Positions 34,276-44,837 of a stretch of DNA of 64,000 nt are shown piece by piece. The notes below the pieces were generated by a model, which was not told the origin of the DNA, made no database searches, and worked only from the letters and a program-made list of their open reading frames with translations. How positions within the stretch are numbered: position 1 is the first letter of the stretch; each line of letters opens with the position of its first letter. The position numbers and the translations under genes were made by a program. This DNA comes from Larix kaempferi (lineage: Eukaryota > Streptophyta > Pinopsida > Pinales > Pinaceae), in assembly GCA_027924585.1 (NCBI GenBank), contig BSBM01000608.1, forward strand, positions 4,776,501-4,840,500, given 5' to 3'.

Positions 34276-35412
34276 TGAAGGAAGGCAATGTATGGCACTT
34301 ACGACACATGTCTCACTTGCAACAATTTGCAAGTTAGGGTTTTGTATAGCAAAAACTAGTCATCGTTGAACTTTCTCTATAAATCCATTTTGGTGAAGGT
34401 TCGGGATCTGATACCTTTACAAGTCGTATATAACATCCCACTGTACCTGTTTTCCAAAGTACGGCCTTAGATTCATTGTACTTTGTGAGATATGATCAGT
34501 ACAACTTAGGGTTTCGGCCTCTTCTAGATTTCAGTCATAAACAGGTGACCTAGGAAAAAAGGTCATATCTCAGGCTAGGAAGCTCCAAACGAAATTTTGT
34601 AAAAAGTGACAAGTAATGAACAAACTGTACTTTCTTAGGTAAGTTTTTGAGATGCCTAAGTTGAACTAGTGACACGTGGAACTCCGCACAAGTTCTCTCT
34701 CCTGTTTTATCCCATAAATAGGTCATGTTGCGACACTTGGCATAACTCTCTCTCAGAGAATCTAATTGAGGTTAGACCTATGGGGTTGGAAAGAAGACAG
34801 GTAAGAATACCATAGAATGAAGTTTCAAACCCTATGGATTTGTAATTTCAGAGATGCACTAGAAAAAATAAGGTGCATATTTATGTCAAAACATAATTGT
34901 ATTCTGTGCATCTTCATTCTTGGCTTGTCAGTGCTGCGGGAATTTAGGGCTTTAGAGAAAGTTGGAATTTTTGGAATTGGAGACCACGGCTGAATTCTCC
35001 TCATCAAAATCAAAATTTAGACACCAAGATCAAATTTTTTGGTTGGGCAGAAGGCCGAACTTTATCAAACCCTAGTTCTAGATCCTGTTCAGAAGATTCG
35101 GAAGTTTCAAAGACAATTTTGAGGGGTCAAATTTTGGAGAATTCAAAATTGAAGTATATCAACTTGATCAGCTCGGCAAGCCACATCTTTTCATCCATTC
35201 AGAAGTTTGAATTTTTAGGGTTTCTCTGACAAACCCTAATCCAGCTCCAGATCCAGTCTTAGCAAATCAAAGTGGATTGGATTAATCCTAGAAGAGAATG
35301 AATTGGACACCTACATAAGTGAAGAAGTTCCAGTTTCAAGGGGAGATGAGGCTAAGGCCTTACATAAGAATACTACAAGAAATCTCGACAGGTATGACTT
35401 GAGGAGATATAG
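34276..35412 (+). other. gag: Element B leader and gag vestige
   Basis: The leader matches A and C (for example 'cataaataggtcatgttgcg' near 34722). About 35274-35400 encodes GLILEENELDTYISEEVPVSRGDEAKALHK, the N-terminal part of the F gag, then jumps to the gag-end codons NLDRYDLRRYR just before CAG/GTATG-type signals. The intervening 150 or so gag codons are deleted at the same point as in A and C. Confidence 0.75.
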
Positions 35413-36564
35413 GTATGTGTTGAAATCTATTCATGATATGTTTGTCTTTATATTATTGAGGTTAGTACAATCTTGATTAATCTTAGAATTGTCTTATCAC
35501 CCCATTAAAGTATGAATGCATGTGAATGATAGAAGACATTCATTGATTAGGGTTATATGATTGTACTAATGCACCTGTGGTGTTGTATGAGGATGATGTT
35601 GTCTGCTAACAAGATACAGGTACATCAAGAAAGACAAATCAAGTTCTATGACCATGATGACATGAAGACAAAGACTCATCCATAATATTTGATCACATAG
35701 AATCTCTACTTACGAGGTATGTATGACTTTGTTCTACTATGCTTAACCTATGAGATATGCAGGTTCTAGCACAAGGTCTCTAAATCATTGAAGATAACAA
35801 AGAAGATATTGTTTAGGTATGTTAAGACATAACCAAGCTTGATAATCCAGGTATTTTTTCCTATATCAAGTTAGAATCCTACTTTGTTAGGATCTTAGGT
35901 AAGTATACCTATGCATGAAATGATCATGACCATACATACTTAAGATTATTTAAAATTATAATGTTTTGATAGTATTGATATTATACTAATGAATGTATGT
36001 TTGTGTATGAGATCATGAGGATGACACTAGTGCAGACTTAATCATGCATAGCAGTACAGGATGGATAGAATCTCAAAGACACAAGACTATCATGACATGG
36101 AAGGGATGTAGTGATCAAGAAGGAATCACCCTCAAAAGACATAAAAAGGTAAGTATTTGAATTACTTCTTGTAGTTAATGATATTAATAGTTGTATGCAT
36201 ATTTGTATTCCTAGAATATATCATGCATAGTGTAAGCATTCATATAGAATTGAACAATATACTATTAATATGCATATGATTGGTAAGTTGGACAAACATT
36301 CCATTGTTGCTTGTCTAGAATGAAACCTCTTTGCTGACATGCTGAGAGCTGTAAACACTCTCGATAGTATGTTTTGGTAGAGATGGAAGGCATCTAGATA
36401 ACCACTGTATGCATACAAGATATGGAAAAGTGTTGTGCCAAAGTATTGGTGAAGACAGTTCCATAACTATCTGAATCATATCTGTATGCATAATAGTTTA
36501 TCATGTCAACATGATTTGATGATTATGAAGTATTACTAATCATGTAATTAACTTTGATTTGTAG
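35413..36564 (+). other. Intron-like cassette of element B
   Basis: Begins ATAG/GTATGTGTTG and ends TTTGATTTGTAG/GAAAGATCA. Inside are exon-like blocks: AAGATACAG/ (about 35615) to CTTACGAG/GTATGT (about 35716), a block from ATATGCAG/ (about 35762) to TTGTTTAG/GTATGT (about 35816), and AAAAAG/GTAAGT near 36150, a very strong donor. 'tgaaacctctttgctgacat' is at about 36321. No protein motif. Confidence 0.6.
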
Positions 36565-37030
36565 GAAAGATCATGAAGAATGATGAACACCAAAAAAGTG
36601 ATGGATGTTCAACAAGAAGACTTACAAATCAAACATACTATACAAGGCTCGTGGCTAGAAGATTCTATTAGAAAGAGGAAGAGGATCATGACGCGATGTT
36701 TGCTCCAAGTGGCTAGATAAGACCATTTTATTAATGGTGTAATTGAAGAAGAAGTGCGAATCGAGAAAACTCCCAGGATTCAATTGAAGAAAGCTCTGTA
36801 CGGGTACCCAGGATTGATAATCATTTGATGAGCTTAATGATCACCATGGGTGATGTGGATCTCAACCTTTTCTACAAGGTTGAAGATGGTTTCTATATAC
36901 AGATGACATTCTTCTATTAGATGGATGCAAGAAGGAACTCACCACAGAGTTCGAATGATCTTGAGGCTCATATTAGTAGACCCATCTAACGGGATATGGA
37001 ACGGATAGATATGCAGAAGATCATTCAATG
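36565..37030 (+). pseudogene. pol: Element B, first decayed RT segment
   Basis: Scraps of Copia RT with stops: a YKARLVA-like region near 36640, CSKWLDKTILL near 36705, and YTDDILLLDGCKKELTTEFE near 36897-36955, a YVDD-type catalytic motif followed by the usual Lys/Glu-rich stretch. The same decayed segment occurs in A (2650-2970). Confidence 0.65.
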
Positions 37031-37040
37031 CAAAGTGTGA

Positions 37041-38020
37041 ATGATGTTCACTCACATAGGGATAATTGATAGCTTCTTGACAAGATTGGGATTTACCAAA
37101 AGTAAAGCTGATCCTAAACTTTATCTTAAGTTTATGGATGATGAACCTGTCATACTATTACGGTATGTGGATGATCTCTTTCTAACAAGGATTAAGAAAC
37201 AGATCACGGAAAGAAATAAGAAGCTAGCTACTGAATTTAAGATGAAAGATCTCGGATTGAGGCATTACTTCCTAGGTCTCGAAGTATGGCAAGGCTCAAA
37301 AGGGATCTTTCTCAACCAGGGAAAGTTTGTTGTGGAAATCTTGAAAAGATTTGATGTGTTGGAATGTAAAGCCATGGCCACTCCCATGGATTCCAATTTG
37401 AAGCTGTTAGCTGATGACTCATCAGAGTTAGTGGATGTGACTCTGTATAGGCATATTATTGGGTCATTGATGTATCTAACGAATACTAGGCCAGATATAT
37501 GATTTGCTGTGAACACCTTGAGTCAGTTCACTTGATAGCCGCAAATCATGTGATGAGGTTCCTGAAGGGTATGATAGACTTTGGTCTATGTTATCTTGGA
37601 GATCATGACTTCAAATTGTATGGCTACACAGATGTTGATTGGGCAGGAAGTGTATCATACATGAAGAGCACATCAGGTGGATTTTATTGTCTAGGATCTG
37701 CCATGATCTTGTGCTTTAGCAGGAAGCAGTCTAGTGTGGCTCTCAGCACAGTTGAGCGGACTATATATATAGTTACTTGCTCTGAAGCGCTATGATCTTG
37801 TGTGACAACCAGAGTTGTATCAAGATGACAGAGAATCTAGTGTTCCATGATAAGTCAAAGCACATAGAGATCTGATATTTCTATATATGGGATATGGTGC
37901 AGAAAGGAGCTACAAAGATCGAGTATGTGAGCACTGACGAAAAAGTTGTTGATGAATTAACCAAACCTCTGTCTCAAGTAAAGTTTGAGTATTTACGAGA
38001 CAAGCTTGGTGTATTTTAGA
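37041..38020 (+). pseudogene. pol: Element B, second RT and RNase H
   Basis: A second, better preserved RT follows: IDSFLTRLGFTKSKADPKLY, catalytic LLRYVDDLFLT (about 37155-37190), KMKDLGLRHYFLGLEVW, then YRHIIGSLMYLTNTRPDI, a stop, DVDWAGSVSYMKSTSG, FSRKQSSVALST, and a decayed tail to about 38020 (ELTKPLSQVKFEYLRDKLGVF). The segment around DNQSC lies after a deletion and shift near 37790. With 36897-36955 this element therefore carries two YxDD regions. Confidence 0.85.
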
Positions 38021-38030
38021 AGGACCCTCC

Positions 38031-38045
38031 TCGAAAGGGGGAGTG
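38031..38045 (+). promoter_or_regulatory. Polypurine-tract-like motif at the end of B pol
   Basis: 'cgaaagggggagtga' is 1.3 kb upstream of the true tract and is conserved in A. Confidence 0.45.
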
Positions 38046-38059
38046 ATATGGTCGATGAT

Positions 38060-38260
38060 GATGAGGATATTGTATTGATGACGAGGATACTTGTATTGAT
38101 GATGACGACACTTGTATTGATGATGTGGATACTTGCATCGATGATGAGGATACATGTATTGATGATGGGGTTACCTATTCTGATGGTAAGGTTGATGATG
38201 AGGTTACTTGTCCCGATGATGAGGTCGATGATATCAACGATAAGGTTGATAAGTGGTCCT
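38060..38260 (+). repeat. GATGAT-type short repeats encoding TCIDD words
   Basis: Units of 'acttgtattgatgatgagg' type, homologous to the 39 bp array of A. Encodes TCIDD/DEDT words in one frame. Confidence 0.75.
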
Positions 38261-38344
38261 AAGACTTGGTCTAAGTGGACGAGAGGGATTGTATCATCCC
38301 CGGACTTCTGTCCCTGAATTCATCCGTAGACATATGTCTTCGAG

Positions 38345-38690
38345 AAGTGGTCCCTAGTGTACGTGATAGGACTGCATCATCGCTGAACGTTTGGTTCAAA
38401 ATGTACGTGATAGGACTACATCCTCCCTGAATGTTTGGTTCAAAATGTATGTGATAGGACTGCATCATCCCCGAATGTTTGGTTCAAAATGTACATGATG
38501 GGGATTGCATCATCCCGGAACCACTAGTTCAAAATGTACATTATGGGGATTGCATCATCCTGGAACCACTAGTTCAAAAAGTATGTGATGGGGATTGCAT
38601 TATCCCGAAACCACTAGCTCAAAATGTACATGAGGGGATTGCATCATCCCGGAACCCTTGGTTCAAATGTACGTGATAGGATTGCATCAT
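38345..38690 (+). repeat. 44-bp tandem repeat in the B 3' region
   Basis: 'ggttcaaaatgtacgtgata' recurs at 38393 and 38437 (44 bp) and continues with variants ('agttcaaaatgtacatgatgg') to about 38690. Corresponds to the 'gatgatncaatcc' family of arrays in A, but with different unit lengths. Confidence 0.88.
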
Positions 38691-38756
38691 CCTTGGACTT
38701 ATGTCCTAAATTGAGAGGGATTGACCATCCCGTAATTGGATCATGTGTATTGACGA

Positions 38757-39130
38757 CGATGTTGCTGATCGTCATGATCTAGATGACGATGTTGCTAATC
38801 ATGATGATCTAGATGACGATGTTGTTGATCATGATGATCTAGATGACGATGTTGTTGATTGTGATTATCTAGATGACAATGTTGTTGATCGTGATGATCG
38901 TGATGACAATGTTGTTGATCGTGATGATCTAGATGACAATGTTGTCAATTGTGATGATCTAGATGACGATGGTGCTGATCGTGATTATGTAGATGACAAT
39001 GATGTTGATCGTGATGATCTAGATGACGACGCTGCTGATCATGATGATCTAGATGACGATGTTGTTGATCGTGATGATCTAGATGATGGTGTTGTTGATC
39101 ATGATGTTGTTGATCATGAGGATCCAGATG
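38757..39130 (+). repeat. 30-bp minisatellite, about twelve copies, acidic open frame
   Basis: Core 'gatgatctagatgacgat' every 30 bp. The sense frame from the ATG at 38743 stays open for 145 codons and encodes a VVDRDDLDDD-type decapeptide repeat. A carries four copies at 421-540 in the same sense relation to its pol. I cannot say whether it is translated. Confidence 0.88.
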
Positions 39131-39361
39131 ATGATGTTGTAGCTGATCGAGTGTTGCAGAAGATGAAGACTCAGTACTAAAGATGTTGATAATCCAGTAT
39201 TGAAGATCTTGCCAATGTTCCAGTATTGATTATGTCTCAGTAACTGTATGAGTTACTGATGATGATGTATAAAGAAAGATTCCAATGATTTATAGATGTA
39301 TCATGTATCATGTAGTTGATGACTCCTTCCTCCTGCAGATGTTATTATAATATCCTTCTCG

Positions 39362-39372
39362 TTAAGGGGGAG
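39362..39372 (+). promoter_or_regulatory. Polypurine tract of element B
   Basis: 'ttaagggggag' lies directly before TGTT of the 3' LTR. Confidence 0.9.
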
Positions 39373-39955
39373 TGTTCAAATATTGTAACTTCTAAGAATA
39401 TTATATTTGTACTTTATGATTTCCGAGATGTTTCAGAGACACTATTGTATATCTGGAGATGTTTTATTCCTCCGTGGAGAATGTGGTAACTTGGGTTATT
39501 ATATTTCCCTAGCGGGGGTCAGCCCTATATGAGTCATGTGGGTTAAAGGGTTATTAGACCACCCTAGAGGGGTCGTCCCAATCATCCTTATGTTAAGTGG
39601 TTAAGTTGGGGCCGACCTAGTTAGTGTAAAAGTCAAGTTGGATTTGTGTATAAATAGAGGATGTGTGTTCCTCATTTAACACATTCACTCACTTGTGATT
39701 GGCACATAAGTGAGGGAGAGATCTGCTATGGAGGAGAAGGAGCTCATGTTTAGGGTTTACATCTTTGTATTTGTTGGTCATCTATATTGAGGAAGATTTG
39801 TTGGGTTTTCTACCCCATGAGGGTTTCCCAGGCTAAATCTGTGTCTCTTGTGTTTATGTTGTGCTTGTTGTTCTTTCAGTGATCCTGTATATGCTATTGT
39901 TGTGAAATGGATTGTAATGCTGATATTTTCTGTCTTAGCATATTGAATCTTAACA
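39373..39955 (+). repeat. 3' LTR of element B (583 bp)
   Basis: Starts TGTTCAAATATTGTAAC and ends ATCTTAACA. Uninterrupted counterpart of 32040-34258; TATA-type 'gtataaatag' near 39649-39658. Confidence 0.93.
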
Positions 39956-41875
39956 ATATGATCTAAATATTTAGAATTTTGAATGCATTCATATGAAATA
40001 ATAACATTCCTTGTGTTTATGTTGGTTATGATTTTAATAAAAGGAAGTGAGAACTTTTGGTCCTATTGTGGTAGTGCATGACATATGAGATAGTCATGGG
40101 CAAGGCCATAATGTGGTTGGAAATGGTAATTCTATAGTGCTACATAGGTATCCCATGAACTCCCTATTGGTGTAAATCTTGGATGAAACCTCTTTGCCAA
40201 CAAGCCGGGAGTGAGTAAACTCCTAACGTTTTGTTTAAGTGAAGAAGGAAGGCACCCAGATATTTAACAAGATGATTAGGGAGATGGTTGGGTGATGTGT
40301 CAAGGAATTAGCCATACTTTCCAAAAAATCATGGTGGAATGAATGACATGAGATTATGGTATTCATGAATCAATGCAAGGTTGAATTTAGTGAATGTACA
40401 TTAAAATATTATGTCAATATTGTGATTGTGCATGCATAGTTTGGGGTACATATGTTTATATGCATTGTGTGAATGCATGGTTGTGATATATACGTCATTG
40501 CAATTAGCTAATAGCTGAAATGATAGAATATTGGCAATTCTCATATCATTTCATGAGTTGCTGTGGATGCAAGGGAAATAATTGCATGAATACGGTAGTC
40601 ATGTTTGATTGGATACCGGAATGTTCTTGGGAGGATAGAGTTGCACGAATGGATATGGTTGTGTAATCATGAGTATTGGAAGTTTTGTTTAATTGCATAG
40701 ATAATGTGACTATATTTTGCAATTTTATTGTGATAATGATGCATATAAAGTAAATGTATTTCATTTCCTTTGATATATTAACAGCTGATAGTGTGTGACA
40801 TATTGAGTATTATAATTCTATGATCACTTTAGTGAATGTTGAAAATGCTACAATGAAAATATTCTATGCATGGATACTCACAAATTGTTGGTTGATTGGG
40901 AATTTTAGGTTGTAGGTAGAATTTCCTTGAGTATGGCAATGAGTGTGAGTCCATAATAAAGACTTGAATCTACCATGTGCAAAATCCAAATATTATGAGA
41001 AGGATCTCATGGTTGTGAAATTTAATTTCTGTAGGGGACATATTGTAAATTTCAGATTTGAGATTTCGCTAATAATTACTAATGACTATTTGGCTTGTCT
41101 AGAATTGTGTTAAGAAGAAATGTTGTAGGTGGATGTCTATGTTATGGAACAAGTGTAATGCCATAATGGATAGAGTGATACCACTTACAAAATCCAAAAA
41201 TCATGAGGATGGCCTCATGGTTAAATAAATCTTATTTATGTAGGAGGCAGAATTGTAAATTCAAATTCAAATTTGCTTATTAATGTTATTGTTTGGTTAG
41301 TTGTTTGTGAATTGTGTCAGGAGGACACATTGCAAAAATACCATGTGCTATGGCTTGCAAGATATAAACACCATGAGAAGGACCTCATGTTTGGAAAATC
41401 TAGTTTCTATATGAAACATATTTCAAAATTTTTGACTGAAAATTTTATGAGGAGAACCTTATGGTTGTAAAATTTGTTTTTGTATGAAACACATTTGAAA
41501 TCTCTAATTGAAATTATTATGATGGAATCTCATGTGAACTACATGCTTGTATGTAATGCAGGTGAGATGGTGAAAATATGCCAGTTGGAAAAATGTTGGC
41601 TATTAAAGCTGAAAACACAAAGGAAATTCCAAGAGTGGCTTGGGTTTGAGAAACCTTGTAAAATTCCTTGCATGTGCTTGTCTCTCCGCAGTGTTATTAA
41701 ACAAAATAAGAGCATGGGTACTCAAGAGGCTTGCATGGGTATTGGTAACCTTTCTACGTTCACACTAAATAGCACTAGAGATATGGGTATTCTTGAGGGA
41801 CTATGTAGTAGAGAAGGGGTACCAACCTTTTTTTGTGTGAGTGGGTATTGTGGGGCCCTGCTAGTTGTTGATGTA
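39956..41875. other. Decayed repeat-derived stretch
   Basis: No coding motif. At 40195-40260 'gatgaaacctctttgcc' and 'gaaggaaggcacccagata' are distant matches to the block in the Copia cassettes. At about 40985, 41195, 41367 and 41441 a unit of 'atgagaaggatctcatggtt' type recurs at uneven spacing. 41700-41870 resembles part of the TGTAATGTCCCC LTR family (28440-28520). Confidence 0.45.
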
Positions 41876-42553
41876 TATGTAACTTCGGAATGTACTTCAT
41901 ATATGTATTTTGTACTCCTATAGAGATGGCATTATTCCTCTATACGGAAGTGTTTGTATTCCTATAGAGATGTTATTATTCCTCTATACGGAAGTGTCGT
42001 CATTTATATTGTAAGTGTCGTAACTTATACTTGATGGGTTATTAGACCACCTTGTTGGGGTCGGCCCTGTATAAGTTATGTGGGTCGAAGGGTTATTAGA
42101 CCACCCTATTGGGGGTCGACCATGTGGATCAAAGGGGTATTAGACCACCAAGTGTGGGGTCATCCCAGATTAAGTTAACCATGGGTTAAGCTAGACATGT
42201 AGGCCCCATTAGTTTATTGGGCAGGACATAACAAGTATAAATAGAGATAAGGAGATCTCTATTTACTCATTCATTCACACACTTCTCTCATTCGGAAAGT
42301 GGCGCACTTATGAGGAGGAGGCTCTGCTGCTAGGATAATACTATCTCTTGTATTCTGGTTGTATCATTGCTCTATCTATCTCTGAGGAAGTTATTGGGGT
42401 TTTTCACCTTTATGGTTTTCCCCAAGTAAACTCTGTGTCTCTTGTGTGGTTGCATTATTGTGTCCATGATTGATATGTTGTAGATTTGTTGTACATGTTG
42501 TTCTCTCAGTTAAGATCCTAGATCAGATTGAAGTAAATTCTGAAAATTTAACA
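41876..42553 (+). mobile_element. Solo LTR of the C/F Copia family (678 bp)
   Basis: Starts TGTTGATGTATATGTAACTTC and ends AAATTTAACA like the C LTRs. Flanks ctagt (41871-41875) and ctagc (42554-42558) match at four of five. TATA box 'gtataaatag' at 42235-42244. Three 'ggttattagaccacc'-type U3 repeats lie at about 42030-42160. No internal sequence follows, so it is a solo LTR left by LTR-LTR recombination. Confidence 0.88.
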
Positions 42554-43388
42554 CTAGCATGCAGTCAAGTGAGTTACCTATAAAGTTCCTGGAAGGAACC
42601 ACTGGTTTGAATAGGAGAAGAAGCCATGCAGATGTATTCCTTTATATTCCTTGATAAACCTAGCAGAGGTATTGTCCTGGAAATGGTTTTTGTATGCTTG
42701 ATAAACCCAATTGAAGAGTTGGCTTAGCATACTGGTTCATAGAATGCCTGATAAACCCAATCGGCGTACTGGCTTGGCATCGGTTATTTGAATGTTGTGG
42801 TGCAGCCAACATGTTGGCATAACATTTTTTTATATGTATGCATAGGTGATCTAATGCTTTCAAAAAACTTGGTTAGCTTTCAATGCACACCCTAAAGAGC
42901 AATGGAAGGGGTGGGTACACTGGATGAGATATATAGTAGAGAAGAGGTACCATCCTTGTGTGGGGTGGGGCAGGTCTTGTGGGTGCCATAGCCTTATCTG
43001 AAGTCCAAGGAGGATACATGTGGATCTGAAGGAAGATGCTTATGAAGATAAGTATTTGGTTTATTTTGCATTTTCTTGTTGATTTAATGTGAATACACAT
43101 GTGTATAATATTTGGCTATGGTTATGAAAATCTTGTTTCCCATGAGAATGAATTGACATGTGAATCAAATCACTGTTTGAGCATAGGTATTGTTGAATTC
43201 CAATACCATGGATGTATTTCAAAGTGATGCAAAGGAATGATTGATAATTGTTGTCCAAGATAGCTAGAAGAAAGACAAAGTGTCCTTTAAGAGAAAGGCA
43301 TTGAAGTTGAAGCTGAAAACAACGACATGGAACCTTGCTGAAAATAAAGAGAACACAGAGGATAGTGTTATTCCAAGGGGGGTGGGAT
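42554..43388 (+). other. Internal remnant preceding the LTR at 43389
   Basis: Words of 'cctgataaacccaat' type recur three times at 42650-42760, as in the TGTAATGTCCCC LTRs near 28615, so part of this is LTR-derived. The last 130 bases keep a frame (KLKLKTTTWNLAENKENTED...) that runs into a purine-rich 'ccaaggggggtgggat' directly before the LTR, a probable polypurine tract. Confidence 0.5.
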
Positions 43389-44837
43389 TGTAATAACCCA
43401 AGTTTGACCCTTGTAATGTATTAAATTAAATTATGTAAATGTTGTAATTATGATAGTATGGATACCTACTGCGGAGCTCAAGGCCAAGGCCCGACTAGTG
43501 AATGGCTAGGCATGTATGATGTAAATATTGTTATTTGGACTATATGGTTGGATTTTCGTGCTAACTCAGAATATGTGTAAATATTATGTGCATAAATAAT
43601 AAAATGGTCCAAGAATGGTTGTGTAAAGAGCACCAAACGGGCCATGATTCCACTAAACGGGAAGAGGAAAGGGGTTCCATGGGAGACTACTTCCAAGTGT
43701 CAACCTTAGAACTCACCCAAATTATGACATGTGCTTTGAATAAGCCAATTATCTCATTTTCACTATTCTCCAATCATTGAATGCATGTCTGAGGTTGATG
43801 GGAAAAATCACCTGATGCAGTTATTGAAGCATGGGGCGGACTGCACTTTTTTGATAGTTCTGTCATGACAGAAGTCGGTCTGCAGCTACCAGGAGTCCTT
43901 TCTTATACTGTTAAAAGATATGTCAGTTGTCTTTTCACCATTTTATCATATACCTTGGAGTCAACCCTCATTATGTCATTTTCATGCAAAACTACACTAA
44001 GTAGAGCTCTTCAATGTTGTCCATGAACATAATAGACTGTTCCTAACCCAAAAATTCAAATTTGGAGACCATGTTGCAAATTTGGAAGGGAAAATGATGG
44101 TTGTAGGTGAGTAGAGAGGTTGGGAAATATAGGAATCTTTATCCATTGAGTTTCAATGCTTGTAGGTGCTTGAGAATCCATGAATTGAAGCTACATTTGG
44201 TTCTATAGCAGCACATATCATATTGGACTTCTTCTATGCACACACTAGAAGCACCAAGCAAGATGGATCACCCACGAGAATCGTGGATCGATGAAGGGGA
44301 TGTCTGAGCCAAGAAGGGTGTTGTGTGGGGTAGGTATTGTGGAAGACAAGGTTGTGAGGGCTGAGTAAGACCCCTGTAGAGATCTGTATGAGAATTTGGC
44401 TAAGCATAGAGAGAAGAATGGGTTGTGGTATGAGAGAGAAAATCTTATAGGTGTTTCCTTCGCCCTGGTGACCTCATACCCTAGCTTGGGGTGTGGCCTC
44501 TCAACAAAAAGAGTATATGTTGGACAGAGTGCCTATGGCTGGGTGTAAAATCACTCTTACACATCCAGTTGCTTGGATCTACATTGAATAAAGATAAGTA
44601 TTGGCATGCATATGAATCTAAAATGCTTTTATTTGAATCCTATAATGCTTATGTTTGAATTTGCATGTTATGTGTGTGTGTGTGTATAGAGTTTAATTCC
44701 GCTGTGTATGTTTAATTGTGTTTATGCACACATTTATTATGTTGAAATTTGTATTATGGATTTGGGGTGAAATTTGAGAGCCCAAAACTAGTTAATGTCC
44801 CCTCCCGATGGTCGAATTGGGTGAAGCGGACATTACA
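43389..44837 (+). mobile_element. LTR of the TGTAATGTCCCC family, probable 3' LTR (1449 bp)
   Basis: Starts TGTAATAACCCAAG, ends GGACATTACA and shares 'gagctcaaggccaaggccc' with the solo LTRs (27565, 33660). Flanks gggat and acaca do not match, and a polypurine-like tract precedes it, so it is a 3' LTR with its body lost or decayed, not a solo LTR. A (TG)n run lies at 44670-44685. Confidence 0.75.

Larger units (their letters stand above)
32040..39955 (+). mobile_element. Element B: non-autonomous Copia-type LTR retrotransposon, sister of A
   Basis: Begins 46 bp after F ends. 5' LTR 32040-34258 (interrupted by a solo LTR), primer binding site, leader, gag vestige, cassette, RT-RNase H, repeat-rich 3' region, polypurine tract, 3' LTR 39373-39955. 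Flanks ataca (32035-32039) and atatg (39956-39960) match at only three of five positions, so the duplication is decayed or absent. Protease and integrase are missing. Confidence 0.9.

Noticed and set aside
41474-41923. 149-codon open frame
   Set aside because: It crosses the boundary into the solo LTR at 41876, so it cannot be an ancestral gene.
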